Source: Desulfitobacterium dehalogenans ATCC 51507 (GTDB lineage Bacteria > Bacillota > Desulfitobacteriia > Desulfitobacteriales > Desulfitobacteriaceae). From it: 64,000 bases of DNA. The stretch is from NCBI RefSeq assembly GCF_000243155.2, contig NC_018017.1, forward strand, positions 3,100,001 through 3,164,000, given 5' to 3'. Shown here one piece after another: positions 10,352 to 21,759 of the stretch. Both the position numbers and the translations under genes were made by a program. The notes below the pieces were generated by a model. The model was given only the letters and a program-made list of their open reading frames with translations. It ran no database searches and had not been told where the DNA came from. Every line of letters starts with the position of its first letter. Within the stretch, counting starts at the first letter, position 1.

Positions 10352-11140
10352 TTATTTATTGTGGCTGATTTTGTCCAGCTCTTCCAGGAGATAATCATTC
10401 AATACGCGGATGTAGGTCCCTTTCATCCCTAAAGATTTGGATTCAATCACACCGGCGGATTCAAATTTTCTTAAGGCGTTGACAATGACGGAACGGGTAA
10501 TTCCCACACGGTCGGCGATCTTGCTGGCAACCAGTAATCCATCCCCGCCTCCCAGTTCGGCAAAGATATGCTCTACAGCTTCCAATTCTGAATAAGACAA
10601 GGTGCCTACAGCGATTTGGACAGCCGCTTTCTTCCGGGCTTCTTCTTCTGCCCGCTCAGCTTTTATCCGCAGGATTTCCATACCAACTACTGTAGCTCCG
10701 TATTCAGCAAGGATTAAATCTGCTTCGCTGAAATCCTGATCGAATTTTGCCAATACTAATGTTCCCACGCGTTCTCCGCCTCCGAGAATCGGGACAATCG
10801 TGGTAATTTTATTGTTGAAATGACAACGCTCTTTTTCGTTAAATACGCATCCGTTGGCTACTTGAGTTGTATTGGACCGAGTTTCTGTTACCTTTAATAA
10901 TCCTTCATTATAGCTTTCAGGAAAACGCTCGGTATGAACAACGATGTCTTCCATGGTGTTGCAGCCAAAATTAGGCATAAAGCTATAGCCCAGAATCTTG
11001 CCACGCCGTCCTACGATATAGCAGTTGGACTGAATGGATTCACTGAGCACATTGGCCATTTCATCGAAGTCTACTGGATGTCCGGCAGCCTTCTGGATTA
11101 ATTTACTGATACCTCTTGTTTTTTCCAATAAGTTTTTCAT
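10352..11140 (-). CDS. codY: GTP-sensing transcriptional pleiotropic repressor CodY
   Basis: Global nutrient regulator that binds GTP and branched-chain amino acids. The N-terminal GAF-type effector domain spans about 1-150 ([24 protein letters not shown]). The C-terminal winged HTH covers about 200-250 ([20 protein letters not shown], then [15 protein letters not shown]). At 262 residues it is full length. It closes the xerC-hslV-hslU-codY string exactly as in B. subtilis. Confidence 0.98.
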   Translation of the reverse strand: MKNLLEKTRGISKLIQKAAGHPVDFDEMANVLSESIQSNCYIVGRRGKILGYSFMPNFGCNTMEDIVVHTERFPESYNEGLLKVTETRSNTTQVANGCVFNEKERCHFNNKITTIVPILGGGERVGTLVLAKFDQDFSEADLILAEYGATVVGMEILRIKAERAEEEARKKAAVQIAVGTLSYSELEAVEHIFAELGGGDGLLVASKIADRVGITRSVIVNALRKFESAGVIESKSLGMKGTYIRVLNDYLLEELDKISHNK

Positions 11141-11185
11141 TGCGAAAATTCCTCCTATTATTTAAACCCTGATTCAAATTCCCTG

Positions 11186-12562
11186 TTAAAGGATATACCT
11201 GGAAAGATCCTGATTCCTTACGATATTTCCAAGCCGGTGTTGAATATATTCCCGATTAATCGTAACCGTATAATCTTCAGGCAGCTCCGAGGCCTCGAAG
11301 GACAATTCCTCCAAGACTCTTTCCACGATGGTATGAAGTCTTCTGGCCCCGATGTTTTCTGTGTTGGAATTCACTTCGTAGGCAACTTTTGCTAATTCAT
11401 CAATAGCATTCTCTGTAAACTCGACCTTTATCCCTTCGGTTTCCAGCAGAGCACTGTACTGCTTAATTAATGAGGATTGGGGCTCAGTCAGAATCCGTTT
11501 AAAATCCTCAATGCTCAGGGATTCCAGTTCAACCCGGATGGGAAAGCGCCCCTGAAGCTCGGGAATAAGGTCCGATGGTTTGGCCACGTGAAATGCACCG
11601 GCTGCTATAAACAGGATGTGATCGGTCTTTACGGGTCCGTACTTTGTGTTAATCGTGGAGCCTTCCACAATAGGCAGTATGTCCCTCTGGACGCCTCCCC
11701 TGGATACATCGGGACCCGAAGCTCCCTCTCTTCCGGCAATCTTATCGATTTCGTCGAGGAAAACCATCCCTTCTTGTTCTGCCCGGCGAATCGCTTCTTG
11801 AACAGCTTCATCATGATCAATGAGCTTCTGTGCCTCTTCAGTGGTTAGGATACGACGAGCCTCTCTGACTGTAACTTTCCGTTTATGCCGCTTTTTGGGA
11901 AGCATTCCTGCCATCATATCCTGAAGATTTGTATTAATTTCCATGCCGGTTCCTAAAAAATCAGGGAGAAGGGGTTGGTTGTCCTCTACCTCAACCTCGA
12001 TGACTTGATCATCAAGTTCTCCACTGCGCAAGCGTTCACGTATAAACGACCGATCTCTTTCAATCTCGGGAGTTACCGTCTCATCTTTTTCTTGTCCTTG
12101 GTTAAACAAAAATTGGAAAGGGTTTGACGAATTATTTTCCTGGCGTTTCCCTGGAACGAGTAGGGCTTCAAGGCGCTTTTCCGCAGCTTGTGCAGCCTGA
12201 ATCTCCACCTCTTCCATCTTCTCCGTCTTAACCATGCGCAAAGAAATTTCCACTAAATCACGGATGATGGATTCAACATCTCTGCCCACATAGCCCACTT
12301 CCGTAAACTTTGTGGCTTCCACTTTAAGAAAAGGAGCTCGTACCAGTTTGGCCAGGCGTCTGGCAATCTCAGTTTTCCCAACCCCTGTGGGGCCTATCAT
12401 GAGAATATTCTTAGGGAGAACTTCTTCTTGCATCCCTTCGGGAAGCAAGCTCCTTCTGAAGCGATTACGGAGAGCTATTGCTACTGACCGTTTAGCTTGG
12501 TTTTGACCTACGATATATCGATCCAGTTCCCGGACAGTTTCCCGTGGTGTAAGTTGTTCCAT
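11186..12562 (-). CDS. hslU: HslU (ClpY) AAA+ unfoldase subunit
   Basis: ATPase of the HslUV protease that unfolds substrates and threads them into HslV. The Walker A motif GPTGVGKTE lies near residue 54. An intermediate domain spans roughly 110-240. Walker B is [12 protein letters not shown], and a sensor region [12 protein letters not shown] follows. The C-terminal tail LSRYIL is the end that docks into HslV. It lies 12 bp downstream of hslV. Confidence 0.98.
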   Translation of the reverse strand: MEQLTPRETVRELDRYIVGQNQAKRSVAIALRNRFRRSLLPEGMQEEVLPKNILMIGPTGVGKTEIARRLAKLVRAPFLKVEATKFTEVGYVGRDVESIIRDLVEISLRMVKTEKMEEVEIQAAQAAEKRLEALLVPGKRQENNSSNPFQFLFNQGQEKDETVTPEIERDRSFIRERLRSGELDDQVIEVEVEDNQPLLPDFLGTGMEINTNLQDMMAGMLPKKRHKRKVTVREARRILTTEEAQKLIDHDEAVQEAIRRAEQEGMVFLDEIDKIAGREGASGPDVSRGGVQRDILPIVEGSTINTKYGPVKTDHILFIAAGAFHVAKPSDLIPELQGRFPIRVELESLSIEDFKRILTEPQSSLIKQYSALLETEGIKVEFTENAIDELAKVAYEVNSNTENIGARRLHTIVERVLEELSFEASELPEDYTVTINREYIQHRLGNIVRNQDLSRYIL

Positions 12563-12574
12563 TGGCTCCCCTCC

Positions 12575-13105
12575 TTACAGTTCTTCAACAATAATTTGGT
12601 CATTGGTATATACGCAAATAGACGAAGCAACCTCCATAGCCTCTTGAACAAGCTGTGCAGGTTGGAGATCTGTATTTTTAACCAATGCCCGGGCTGCTGC
12701 TAAAGCATAGTTACCACCGGAGCCAATCGCCGCTATTCCATCGTCAGGTTCGATGACCTCACCAGAGCCTGAAATTAAGAGCATGCTTTGTTTATCTGCT
12801 ACAATGAGCAGAGCTTCAAGATTGCGAAGTGCCTTATCCATCCGCCAGTCTTTGGCAAGCTCTACAGCAGCTCGTTGGAGATTTCCTTGGTATTCCTCAA
12901 GCTTATTTTCAAATTTCTCGAAGAGTGTAAAAGCATCGGCAACGGAACCAGCGAACCCGGCAAGAACTTTGCCGTGGAACAGTCGGCGCACTTTTCTTGC
13001 TTTATGCTTCATAACAGTTGCCTGGCCCATAGTAACCTGGCCATCACCAGCCATTGCTACCTGGTTATCCTTTTTTACGGCAACGATGGTCGTTGCATGG
13101 AACAT
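12575..13105 (-). CDS. hslV: HslV (ClpQ) peptidase subunit
   Basis: Threonine protease of the HslUV complex. The N-terminus [10 protein letters not shown] shows a four-residue propeptide before the catalytic Thr5, as in many Firmicutes enzymes. [10 protein letters not shown] and [17 protein letters not shown] are proteasome beta-type signatures, and [15 protein letters not shown] follows. Length is 176 residues. It is cotranscribed with hslU and probably xerC. Confidence 0.98.
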   Translation of the reverse strand: MFHATTIVAVKKDNQVAMAGDGQVTMGQATVMKHKARKVRRLFHGKVLAGFAGSVADAFTLFEKFENKLEEYQGNLQRAAVELAKDWRMDKALRNLEALLIVADKQSMLLISGSGEVIEPDDGIAAIGSGGNYALAAARALVKNTDLQPAQLVQEAMEVASSICVYTNDQIIVEEL

Positions 13106-13204
13106 AGGAATACCTCCTTATATCGGCAGTTTACAGAATTATTGGGTAAGTGTCAAGGGAAGTTGTGTACAATTGTTGTCTTTTTGTGAAAATTTACAAG
13201 CCCC

Positions 13205-14101
13205 TTACATTTTCTTTGCCCGGGGATGACTTTGCTCATAGATTTCCCGTAATCGTTCCTTCGTTAAATGAGTATAGATCTGGGTAGAGGAGAGCTTGGC
13301 ATGCCCCAATAGCTCCTGGACGCTGCGAAGATCAGCTCCGCCATCAAGTAAATGGGTGGCAAAGGAGTGACGAAGCATATGGGGATGAAGGTGTTGTGAT
13401 AACCCAGCCTCCAGCGCCAATCCATCGAGAATCCGGCGTATGGAACGAACGGATAACCGCGATCCCTGGTAATTCAAGAGTAACGCCTCTTGTTCATCCT
13501 CTCTCATGTTCAGATACTTCCGGGCGGCTTCCAGGGCGTAATGGGTTAAGGGAACGATTCTCTCTTTATTTCCTTTTCCGCGAACCCGAAGAAGGGAAGT
13601 CCCCTCATCGATATCCTGACGATTAAGATCGGCCAGCTCGCTGACCCGTAAGCCGGATCCGTAGAGCAATTCCAGGATCACCTGATCCCGCGCCCCCAGC
13701 AGTGTGGTGCAGTCAGGAGTGTGAATCAGTTTATCCAGTTCTTCTATCGAGAGAAAGTGGGGCAGCTTCCTTCCTAACTTAGGGGTGGCTATGCGCTGAA
13801 TAGGATTTTTCTGCAGGATTCCTTCCCGGCATAGGAATTTAAAAAAGGCTCTCAAGGCAGAAAGTTTGCGGGCCATGCTTTTTCTCTCCAGGCCCCGGTC
13901 CGTCATTTCCCCAAGGAAACTGCGAACGATGTATATATCCACCTGATCGACGGTTATTTTTTCCGGTTCTTCGCCTAACTCCCGGGCGGCGAAATCAAAG
14001 AATTGGATGAGGTCATTATGGTAAGCTATGAGCGTATGCTCAGATCGGTTTTGGGTTTTAAGGTGGCCGTCGAATAAGCTGAGGGCATGATCGGCTTGCA
14101 T
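13205..14101 (-). CDS. xerC: Tyrosine recombinase XerC (CodV)
   Basis: Resolves chromosome dimers at dif. The SAM-like N-terminal domain spans about 1-90 and the catalytic domain follows, with Arg in GSGLRVSELADL, HMLRHSFATHLL, LGHAKLSSTQ and the nucleophile in IYTHLT. At 298 residues it is typical. Its place ahead of hslV-hslU-codY is the B. subtilis codV position, so it is the housekeeping enzyme and not a phage integrase. Confidence 0.95.
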   Translation of the reverse strand: MQADHALSLFDGHLKTQNRSEHTLIAYHNDLIQFFDFAARELGEEPEKITVDQVDIYIVRSFLGEMTDRGLERKSMARKLSALRAFFKFLCREGILQKNPIQRIATPKLGRKLPHFLSIEELDKLIHTPDCTTLLGARDQVILELLYGSGLRVSELADLNRQDIDEGTSLLRVRGKGNKERIVPLTHYALEAARKYLNMREDEQEALLLNYQGSRLSVRSIRRILDGLALEAGLSQHLHPHMLRHSFATHLLDGGADLRSVQELLGHAKLSSTQIYTHLTKERLREIYEQSHPRAKKM

Positions 14102-14144
14102 GGTGCATTCTCACCTCTTCGTTTTTAGAATGAAAACTTTGGCC

Positions 14145-14340
14145 GGGTCGTGTAGCTTTGCGCACAACGCTCTCTCCGTAGCTCCAGGGCTGGTCAACTC
14201 GCTTTCTTAACAGCTACGCCAAACCCCGCTGCTTTCTGCATGCGAACCGTGGCTGCGCTATGTTAAGAAAGCCTCGTTGACCCGACCGCCCCTCCACTAA
14301 ATCCGTTCGCTTTTGTGCGCAAAGCTACGCTTGCGGGTCC
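14145..14340. repeat. Long imperfect palindrome between trmFO and xerC
   Basis: This holds most of the 424-bp gap between trmFO and xerC. The left arm (14,145-14,212) contains GGGTC, GTAGCTTTGCGCACAA, GGTCAAC and GCTTTCTTAAC. The right arm (14,258-14,340) contains the same blocks in reverse complement and reverse order. The whole could fold into one hairpin of about 195 nt. There is no ORF. It resembles a MITE-like or REP-like element. The rest of the gap (14,341-14,525) shows no gene I can support. Confidence 0.7.
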
Positions 14341-14525
14341 TTTTCACGTCCTCATAAGATACTCGAACAAATGCTTGAAAACCCACCCAAGGATTATGCT
14401 TTCCGAAAGAGAACAGCTTTAGGCGAGCGGATACCGAACTTCGCGAAGAGCCTGAGCGATTAGTTCGGTCCGCGCAGACTATAGAGTGAACGTGGAAAAT
14501 ATAATCCTGGAGAGTTTGCTTTCAC

Positions 14526-15839
14526 TTAATTAAGCCCCTCCGCTGCTTTGAACTCCTCCAGCTTCGCCAAAGCCCGTTCGGAGATTTTTGCGTTTTTCTC
14601 CTTTTTAGCTTTGATACGGACCTCTAGAGGTGGGAGAAGACCGTAGTTGATGCTCATGGGTTGGAAGTCCACGCTGGGGGATCCTTCTAAATGGCGAGCC
14701 AGAGAGCCAAGGGCTGTTTCCTGTGGGAAAATAAGGGTGGGCAGGTTCTTGAGGCGGCGAACGGCGTTGAGACCTGCCACTAAGCCGCTGGCTGTAGATT
14801 CTACATAGCCTTCTACTCCGGTGATTTGACCGGCAAAAAAGAGATTGGGCGATTTTTGGAGGCTGTAGTCGGCCTTTAATACTTTGGGGGCATTTAAGAA
14901 GGTATTGCGATGCATGACTCCGAAACGGACGAATTCGGCATTTTCTAAGCCGGGGATAAGACGGAAAACCCGTTGCTGCTCTCCCCATTTGAGATGGGTT
15001 TGGAAACCCACCAAATTAAAAAGGGTCCCTGCGCGGTTTTCTTTGCGGAGCTGTACAACAGCATAGGATCGTTTGCCAGTGCGTGCATCGATAAGGCCTA
15101 CGGGTTTAAGAGGGCCAAAGGTCAGGGTTTGCTCTCCCCGGGCTGCCATGACCTCGACGGGCATACAGCCTTCAAAGATTTTACCTTTTTCAAAGCCTTT
15201 GACTTCAGCCGTCTCGGCCTTGATGAGTTCGTTGTAAAAAATTTTGTATTCTTCTTCAGTCATGGGACAATTCAAATAATCTGGGTCCCCTTTATCATAA
15301 CGAGAGGCCCAGAAGGCTTTTTCCATATTAATCGACTCTAAGGTAACGATGGGAGCTGCAGCATCGTAAAAGGAAAGGGCATCCTCACCTGTCACCTTCT
15401 GGATGTCCAGCGCTAAATCCTCCGAGGTCAATGGCCCTGAGGCAATCACAGCAATACCCGATGGGGGAAGTGACTTGACCTCTTCCCGGTGAACTTGGAT
15501 CAGGGGATGCTCTTCGAGAATTTTCGTTATTTCTTGAGAAAATTTCTCACGGTCAACGGCTAGAGCGCCTCCCGCAGGTACAGCGTACCGGTCTGCTGCT
15601 CTCATGAGTAACGAATCCAGCCGGCGCATCTCTTCTTTTAACAGTCCGGCTGCGTTATCCAATCCTGCCCCTTTAAGAGAATTACTGCAGACCAATTCGG
15701 CAAAATGCTCTGTATGATGGGCCGGTGTCATTTTCACCGGCCTCATTTCATAAAGCTCAACTTCTATTCCTTGTCGGGCAATCTGCCAGGCGGCTTCCGC
15801 TCCGGCCAGACCTGCCCCGATCACTGTAATGGCTGACAT
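14526..15839 (-). CDS. trmFO: Methylenetetrahydrofolate-tRNA-(uracil-5-)-methyltransferase
   Basis: Flavoenzyme that makes m5U54 in tRNA using methylene-THF. The N-terminal FAD-binding Rossmann motif is [15 protein letters not shown] (about residues 6-20). [20 protein letters not shown] follows near 50, and the C-terminal half has [19 protein letters not shown]. Length is 437 residues. It lies one base from topA, matching the topA-trmFO (gid) pair of B. subtilis. Confidence 0.97.
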   Translation of the reverse strand: MSAITVIGAGLAGAEAAWQIARQGIEVELYEMRPVKMTPAHHTEHFAELVCSNSLKGAGLDNAAGLLKEEMRRLDSLLMRAADRYAVPAGGALAVDREKFSQEITKILEEHPLIQVHREEVKSLPPSGIAVIASGPLTSEDLALDIQKVTGEDALSFYDAAAPIVTLESINMEKAFWASRYDKGDPDYLNCPMTEEEYKIFYNELIKAETAEVKGFEKGKIFEGCMPVEVMAARGEQTLTFGPLKPVGLIDARTGKRSYAVVQLRKENRAGTLFNLVGFQTHLKWGEQQRVFRLIPGLENAEFVRFGVMHRNTFLNAPKVLKADYSLQKSPNLFFAGQITGVEGYVESTASGLVAGLNAVRRLKNLPTLIFPQETALGSLARHLEGSPSVDFQPMSINYGLLPPLEVRIKAKKEKNAKISERALAKLEEFKAAEGLN

Positions 15840-15840
15840 A

Positions 15841-17931
15841 TTATTCTGCTTGCTCCTCTACTTGCTTGTCAAAACGGCATTCGGAATTCGTACAGACATA
15901 TTTTTTCCCTTGCTTCGAGGTTTTAACCACCATTAATCCTCCGCATTTTGGACAGGGTTCCGGTGCCGGCAACTCCCAGGATACGAATTCACATTCCGGA
16001 TAAGTGCTGCAGCCATAGAATTTTCTGCCCTTTTTGCTGCGCCGGATAACAAGCGGGTTCCCGCAATCGGGGCATGACCTTCCGACCTCTTCCAACAAAG
16101 GCTTTGTATTGCGGCATTCGGGGAAGCCTGGGCAAGCCAGAAATTTGCCATAACGTCCCATTTTGATCACCATGTTACGTCCGCAGTTTTCACAGATTTC
16201 CTCCGATACCTTATCTTCGATTTGTACTTTACCCATAAGCTGATCGGCTTCCTCTAAGGATTCCGCAAAGGGGCCATAGAATTCCCGAATGACGGCTTTC
16301 CAGGGTAAAGCCCCTTCTTCAATATCATCCAGCCTTTTCTCCATATTTGCGGTAAATTCCAAATCCACAATTTCCGGAAAATACTCTGTCAGAATGGAGA
16401 TGACGATTTCTCCCAATTCTGTAGGAGAAAGCTGTTTTCCTTCTTTAGCCACATAGCCCCGTGATTGGATCGTTTCGATAGTAGGGGCATAGGTACTGGG
16501 CCGGCCAATTCCCTCCTCCTCCATTTTTCGCACCAAGGAAGCTTCCGTATACTTAGGAGGCGGTTCTGTAAAATGCTGCTTCTCTTGGAGATGAACGGCA
16601 CTAAGACTCTCATGGGGCTGAATATTGGCCGCGAGGGTCCCTTCTTGTTGGTCCTCATTCTCATCCTGTCCATCTTCGTAAACGGCAAGATATCCAGGAA
16701 AACGCACCGTGGAAGCGTTAGCACGAAACAGGTACTCACCGGCTTCTACTTCAACGGTTAACGTATCAAGGATAGCCGCGCTCATTTGGCTTGCTAAGAA
16801 ACGGTCCCAGATTAATCGGTAAAGACGAAGTTGATCCCGGGACAAGAATTCCTTCATGGAGTCCGGGGTTCTCAATATGGAAGTAGGGCGAACGGCCTCA
16901 TGAGCCTCTTGGGCCCGGCCTTTGCTTTTAAATTGACGTGGTTCCGGCGGGTAATAATCCTCCCCATAGTGATCCACAATAAAATCCTTGGCTTCCTCCT
17001 GAGCAATTTCCGAAATCCTCACGGAGTCGGTACGCATATAGGTAATTAAACCTATACCTCCTGCTTTACCCAGCTCTATCCCTTCGTAGAGCTGTTGGGC
17101 CAGCATCATGGTCCTTTTGGGTGACATATTCAGCTTGCGATGAGCTTCCTGTTGCAGGCTGCTGGTGGTAAAGGGAGGGGATGGTTGTTTCTTTTTCTCC
17201 CTGGTACGAACATCTTTAACCCGGTATGACTGGTCGGCCAGTTCTTGGAGAACCTTCTTCATCTCTTCTTCCGAAGCAATGGTGATCTTGTGATCCCCTT
17301 TCCTGGCAAGCTTAGCAGAAAATACCCCTCCCTCACTTTTCAAGGAAGCGGTCAATGTCCAGTACTCTTCCGGAATAAACTCCCGTATCTCTTCTTCCCG
17401 ATCACAGATTAAACGGACGGCAACCGATTGAACCCGCCCGGCACTTAAGCCCTTTTTCACTTTTCTCCAAAGGAACGGACTCAACTGGTACCCCACCAAA
17501 CGATCTAAGACACGACGGGCTTGTTGGGCATCTACTTTGCTGGAATCAATCTGACGGGGATGTTTAATCGCTGCCGTGATGGCTGGTTTTGTAATCTCAT
17601 GGAATTCAATACGGCACTTCTCTGATAGATCCAACCCAAGCAGGTGGCCTAAATGCCAAGCAATAGCTTCCCCTTCGCGGTCAGGGTCAGAGGCCAGAAG
17701 AACTTTATTGGCAGACTTGGCGGCAGCGCGAAGCTCTTTAATTAAATCTCCTCGTCCACGGATAGCTATATATTTGGGTTCAAAATCTTTGTCTACGTCA
17801 ACTCCCATTTGGCTTTTAGGCAAATCCCGCAAATGTCCCATGGACGCTTTGACTGTATAATTATTGCTCAAAAATTTGCTTATGGATTTAGCCTTAGCCG
17901 GAGATTCAACGATCACTAGTGTTTTAGCCAT
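15841..17931 (-). CDS. topA: DNA topoisomerase I
   Basis: Type IA topoisomerase that relaxes negative supercoils. The Toprim domain starts at [16 protein letters not shown] and has the acidic [15 protein letters not shown] segment. The active-site tyrosine is in [12 protein letters not shown] near residue 300. Three C-terminal four-cysteine zinc ribbons follow (CENCGRN, CPDCGNP and CPKCGGL). At 696 residues it is full length. Confidence 0.98.
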   Translation of the reverse strand: MAKTLVIVESPAKAKSISKFLSNNYTVKASMGHLRDLPKSQMGVDVDKDFEPKYIAIRGRGDLIKELRAAAKSANKVLLASDPDREGEAIAWHLGHLLGLDLSEKCRIEFHEITKPAITAAIKHPRQIDSSKVDAQQARRVLDRLVGYQLSPFLWRKVKKGLSAGRVQSVAVRLICDREEEIREFIPEEYWTLTASLKSEGGVFSAKLARKGDHKITIASEEEMKKVLQELADQSYRVKDVRTREKKKQPSPPFTTSSLQQEAHRKLNMSPKRTMMLAQQLYEGIELGKAGGIGLITYMRTDSVRISEIAQEEAKDFIVDHYGEDYYPPEPRQFKSKGRAQEAHEAVRPTSILRTPDSMKEFLSRDQLRLYRLIWDRFLASQMSAAILDTLTVEVEAGEYLFRANASTVRFPGYLAVYEDGQDENEDQQEGTLAANIQPHESLSAVHLQEKQHFTEPPPKYTEASLVRKMEEEGIGRPSTYAPTIETIQSRGYVAKEGKQLSPTELGEIVISILTEYFPEIVDLEFTANMEKRLDDIEEGALPWKAVIREFYGPFAESLEEADQLMGKVQIEDKVSEEICENCGRNMVIKMGRYGKFLACPGFPECRNTKPLLEEVGRSCPDCGNPLVIRRSKKGRKFYGCSTYPECEFVSWELPAPEPCPKCGGLMVVKTSKQGKKYVCTNSECRFDKQVEEQAE

Positions 17932-18072
17932 ACATCACCTCAAGAAATCTTAACGTCTTATTTTGCTTTCACAATGTATATTACAAGCCCGAATTTTCAA
18001 AATCTTGAATCACTTTAGCTTGAGTGGTTATAAGTAAACTAGCCTAATATTATCTTCTTTTCCATAGTATGT

Positions 18073-19242
18073 CTAGCACTTATAAGCTAATACATAAAAT
18101 TGACCCGGTAGTTGTTCGATGCGGCCGGCAAGTTGGAGTTCAAGCAAGGCTAAGGGAATTTGCTCAGGGGGAACCTCTGAATTCATCGTAATCTGATCAA
18201 TATGAGTGGGGATATCACTTAATTGGTTCAGAATCTGTTGCTGCTCGCAGCTTATTCCCCGTTGATCTTCCTGCTTCCCGATGTCCGCTGACACCGTATC
18301 TCTATCTGCAGAGGGATTGGTCATATGACCTGCTCCGGCAAAGGAAGGAATCTCTGTACATACATCTTCAAAACCTTCCACCAGCTTGGCACCTTGCCGA
18401 ATAAGATGGTTAGGCCCTTTGCTCATCTGACTGAAAATAGGTCCAGGTACTGCAAAAACTTCACGGCCTTGCTCCAGAGCGAAGTCCACAGTGATTAAGG
18501 CTCCACTTTTCAGGGCGGCTTCCACAACCACGACCCCTCTGGACATTCCGCTGATCAAGCGATTGCGTGCTGGAAATAATTGAGGTTCAGGAGGCATCCC
18601 CGGGGCAAATTCACTCCATAAAGCACCACCCTTTGCCATTATTTCTTCAGCGAGCTTTTGATTTTCCGGAGGATACATATGCTTCAATCCACAGCCCATG
18701 ACCGCCCAGGTTATTCCCCTTCCGGCCAGTGCTCCCCGATGAGCAGCGGTATCGATGCCCCTGGCTAACCCGCTAACCACAATAATCCCCTGTCCGGCGA
18801 CTTCTTTGGCCAGTGATTCAGCTGCAGCTCTCCCATAAGGAGTAGCTTTACGAGCCCCGACAATGGCCAGAGCTTCCTGCCCGACGGGTAAGGTCCCTTT
18901 GTAATAGAGCAGCGGCGGAACATCCGTCAATTGACGCAGCAAATCCGGATAACCCTCTTCTTCAGGAATGACCAACTTTATTCCATGATCATGTAAGGAC
19001 TCCAGAATATCCGCAGGATGGATCTCTTTACTCTTTTGCACAATCTGCTGCAGCCAGTGCTCATCTTGTAGCTCTTGGCTCCCTTCGATTTGCTGCAAAG
19101 CGTTTAAGGCGCTCCCGAAGCGGGCAATCAGCTGGCGCAGTCTGCCGCTTCCTACGCCCTGTATGGTATGTAGCATAGCTCGGATAAGTTTTTCTTCTAA
19201 TAATATATCCTTTATTGTTTCCTTTAAACTCTCTTTCCCCAT
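18073..19242 (-). CDS. dprA: DNA-processing protein DprA (Smf)
   Basis: Loads RecA onto incoming single-stranded DNA. An N-terminal helical SAM-like part (GVGSGRLRQLIARFG) is followed by the Rossmann-like DprA core with LAIVGARKATPYGR, VVSGLARGIDTAAHRGAL, FPARNRLISGMSRGVVVVEA and QGREVFAVPGP. A C-terminal winged-helix follows a variable linker. It is 389 residues and precedes topA as in B. subtilis. A 141-bp gap separates the two. Confidence 0.96.
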   Translation of the reverse strand: MGKESLKETIKDILLEEKLIRAMLHTIQGVGSGRLRQLIARFGSALNALQQIEGSQELQDEHWLQQIVQKSKEIHPADILESLHDHGIKLVIPEEEGYPDLLRQLTDVPPLLYYKGTLPVGQEALAIVGARKATPYGRAAAESLAKEVAGQGIIVVSGLARGIDTAAHRGALAGRGITWAVMGCGLKHMYPPENQKLAEEIMAKGGALWSEFAPGMPPEPQLFPARNRLISGMSRGVVVVEAALKSGALITVDFALEQGREVFAVPGPIFSQMSKGPNHLIRQGAKLVEGFEDVCTEIPSFAGAGHMTNPSADRDTVSADIGKQEDQRGISCEQQQILNQLSDIPTHIDQITMNSEVPPEQIPLALLELQLAGRIEQLPGQFYVLAYKC

Positions 19243-19432
19243 AGGCCAACCCTCCCCCGTCCATCAATTCGCGACTTTGGGGATTTTTTCCTGCGTCGAG
19301 CTATGTCGAATTTTATACTATTATTGAAAATAATGAAGTATTCTCGCAAAATCATTTTTTTCCTGCCTGACTTTGCTCAAATCCCCAACTGTTTCTAATC
19401 TTTTCCGAAAACCTCCCCAGGTAAACTCTTAA

Positions 19433-20395
19433 TTATGCTCCCCTTTCCTTGCGCCGCCCCCGGGGGGTTAATGTGGATTTAGCTGGTTTTTCTTCTTCTG
19501 CCTGAACTGCCGGCCCCGGTTCCTCGGTTCCGTCCAAAGGCTTCTTTGTGGTCTCTTTACTTTTAGTCTTGGACTTCTTTTGATCAGGGGAACCCTCTGC
19601 TTCTTTATTTTTCTTCTCAGGGTTTCCTTTTTTCTGATCGGTCATGGCAATGCTTGCCCGTAGAGCCTCCATTAAATCGATGACCTTTCCTGGTTCCGGC
19701 GCAGCGCTAACCTGATAAGTTTCTCCGGACACTTTTTTCTCGATGAGCTCTTTCACTTGCTCCCGCAATTCATCCCGGTATTTCTCGGGTTCAAAAGGAG
19801 CCGCTAAATTCTCAATGAGCTGACGAGCCATGGCAATCTCCGTGTCCGTAGGAGATACATTATCCCAACTTGACTCCAAATGTCTAATTTCCGCCGGATA
19901 GTACATTGTTTCTAAGACCATAACATTTTGATCAATCACCCTGAGACAAGCGAGATGTTGTTTGGAGCGCATAGTCAATTTAGCTATTGCCACTTTCCCA
20001 GTGTCGGACATAGCTTGACAAAGTAATTTATAGGCTTTATGAGCCGTCTCTTCCGGGCTTAAGTAATAGGATTTTTGATAGTAGACCGGGTCAATATCAC
20101 TAAGATCGATAAAATCCAGTATATCAATGGAGCGGCTCATGGGGGCTTCCAGGGTCGCTAAGTCTTCCTCCTCCATAATGACATAATGATCCTTCTCATA
20201 TTCATAACCTTTAACTATATTTTCGGCAGCTACTTCTACTTCACAATGGGGGCATTTCTTGATATAGCGAAGTCGATTATGACAGTCTTTATGTAAATAG
20301 TTAAAGTGAAATTCATGAGTTTCTGTGGCGGCATGCATTTTGACCGGAACATTGACTAAGCCGAAACTAATTGAACCTTTCCATACGGTATGCAT
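19433..20395 (-). CDS. ku: Ku-type DNA end-binding protein
   Basis: Bacterial Ku homodimer that binds double-strand ends for non-homologous end joining. The core begins MHTVWKGSISFGLVNVPVKM, with the family motif RLRYIKKCPHCEVEV and LSPEETAHKAYKLL. The C-terminus has an unusually long Lys/Glu-rich tail (about 80 residues), the kind that promotes DNA binding or LigD contact. The start at 20,395 is set by GAGGAGGTG. No ligD is in the window; the partner ligase must be elsewhere or a house ligase must be used. Confidence 0.95.
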   Translation of the reverse strand: MHTVWKGSISFGLVNVPVKMHAATETHEFHFNYLHKDCHNRLRYIKKCPHCEVEVAAENIVKGYEYEKDHYVIMEEEDLATLEAPMSRSIDILDFIDLSDIDPVYYQKSYYLSPEETAHKAYKLLCQAMSDTGKVAIAKLTMRSKQHLACLRVIDQNVMVLETMYYPAEIRHLESSWDNVSPTDTEIAMARQLIENLAAPFEPEKYRDELREQVKELIEKKVSGETYQVSAAPEPGKVIDLMEALRASIAMTDQKKGNPEKKNKEAEGSPDQKKSKTKSKETTKKPLDGTEEPGPAVQAEEEKPAKSTLTPRGRRKERGA

Positions 20396-20625
20396 GAAAT
20401 ACACCTCCTCAAGCTTTATTGTAAGCCGGAGATTAAAGTTCATTCGATGTTAATGACTTAGATTATTGGCATTCCATCCATCAAAAGGCAACAAACCCTT
20501 ATCAAGGAATTATGCAAAAACTCTAAAGAAAACTTGGCTGGCGCCAAGCCTCTGGCAAAGGCGGCTGCCTAGTTGCTCTTATGCTTAGAAAGTATATAAC
20601 GTAAGTTTATACTTTCTGACAGTGC

Positions 20626-20672
20626 AAAAAAAGAGTGCCCCACTCTACCTTTTCAGGTTACGGGCACTCTTT
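20626..20672 (-). terminator. Terminator of the FMN-type lipoprotein gene
   Basis: On the minus strand, GAGTGCCC pairs with GGGCACTC around a 21-base loop and is followed by seven Ts. It lies 30 bp after the lipoprotein stop. A second weak hairpin (GAAAGTATA/TATACTTTC) sits at about 20,588-20,616. The rest of the 306-bp gap to ku holds no gene I can see. Confidence 0.85.
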
Positions 20673-20701
20673 ACTACTTAAATATTCTAATATAAGTTAA
20701 A

Positions 20702-21253
20702 TTACTTTGCAGCTTTCGCAGCATCTACAATCGCTTTGATATAGCCGGCAGTGTCAGCTAAAGTAGAACCGGATACAGTATCAACAGGCATCTTTTCTGC
20801 AGGAGTAGACGAAAGGGTTCCTTCTAATTCGGAGATGGTTTTTCCTTCGCAGAATTCTACGATAGCGTTGAAGTTGTCAGCATAGGCAACGGTAGATCCG
20901 GCTTTTTCCTTCATGTTAGCGCTGTAGTACTCATTGTTGTCAATTTTGGAAGCAAGAACTTGAGCAGGATCCTTATAGTTCTTTGCAGCCAGGCCTTCAG
21001 AATTAGCAAGACCTTTAGCCTTATCAGCAGGCATGAATTGATACTCATCAAGTGATACACCAACAATCTTGTCCCCTTGAACTGCAACAACAGCAATGGC
21101 TACCGCATTGGTACCATGAGCTGCTGCATCAACGCGGCCCATTTTGATGGGCTCCGGAGTTGAAGCAGGAGCGGCTGCAGGAGCTTGGCTTGAACAACCA
21201 GCAAGTCCAATAACTAAACCCAAAGAAAGTACAACACCCAAAATCTTTTTCAT
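20702..21253 (-). CDS. Lipoprotein with FMN-binding-type motif
   Basis: A 183-residue secreted lipoprotein. A lipobox (GLAGC) gives Cys20 as the anchor, then comes an Ala/Pro linker. The body has VDTVSGSTLADT near residue 157, which resembles the S-G-A-T flavinylation motif of FMN_bind domains, where ApbE couples FMN to the threonine. This suggests an extracytoplasmic flavoprotein in electron transfer. The motif has Ser in place of the usual Ala, so covalent FMN is likely but not certain. It is transcribed alone, with a strong terminator. Confidence 0.7.
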   Translation of the reverse strand: MKKILGVVLSLGLVIGLAGCSSQAPAAAPASTPEPIKMGRVDAAAHGTNAVAIAVVAVQGDKIVGVSLDEYQFMPADKAKGLANSEGLAAKNYKDPAQVLASKIDNNEYYSANMKEKAGSTVAYADNFNAIVEFCEGKTISELEGTLSSTPAEKMPVDTVSGSTLADTAGYIKAIVDAAKAAK

Positions 21254-21759
21254 CTCTTTTTTTCCTCCCTAATCTCGAGAACGTACAATTTTTTTCATTT
21301 CAGCTTATTAAGCTAAAGACTAACAATAAAAAGAAACTCCTCCTGTGAAGAAATATCTCTTCTACTCTATGACCCATAAATGAGTCTCTCTGTGAAAGAA
21401 TGTATTTTAGCATAAAACACGGTGATGTGAACCTACAGTGATATGAACTCGATTGCCATCATAGATTATTGGATTAGTGCAAAGCTAGTTGCATAGGCTA
21501 ACTATTGTCACTCCAATATTTGCATCTACTACATTTGTCACAACAAGTATCTGGCCAAAAAAAACACTTGTTTAGACAAAAATCTGCAACAAGTTCGATA
21601 AATTTTCATAATCCGGATTACATTTGCAATTATATAAGCATGTTAAAACTATGTCAAGGCATTAATTTAATATTTTTAATAAAACCAATTATCATTTAAC
21701 CCATGGATTTACTCATGTTTTCCTAGCCTTGCTGTCCTTAATCTTCTGCCACACTCGAT
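21254..21759. other. Intergenic stretch with no recognisable gene
   Basis: About 500 bp between the lipoprotein and the DUF3786 gene. It is AT-rich, with scattered homopolymer tracts and a short plus-strand ORF (21,505-21,699) that lacks a ribosome site and family features. I see no RNA gene or clear repeat. The promoter of the lipoprotein must be here, but no convincing -35/-10 pair stands out. Confidence 0.5.

Noticed and set aside
16389-16739. 116-residue minus-strand ORF within topA
   Set aside because: Out-of-frame shadow of the well-supported topA gene.
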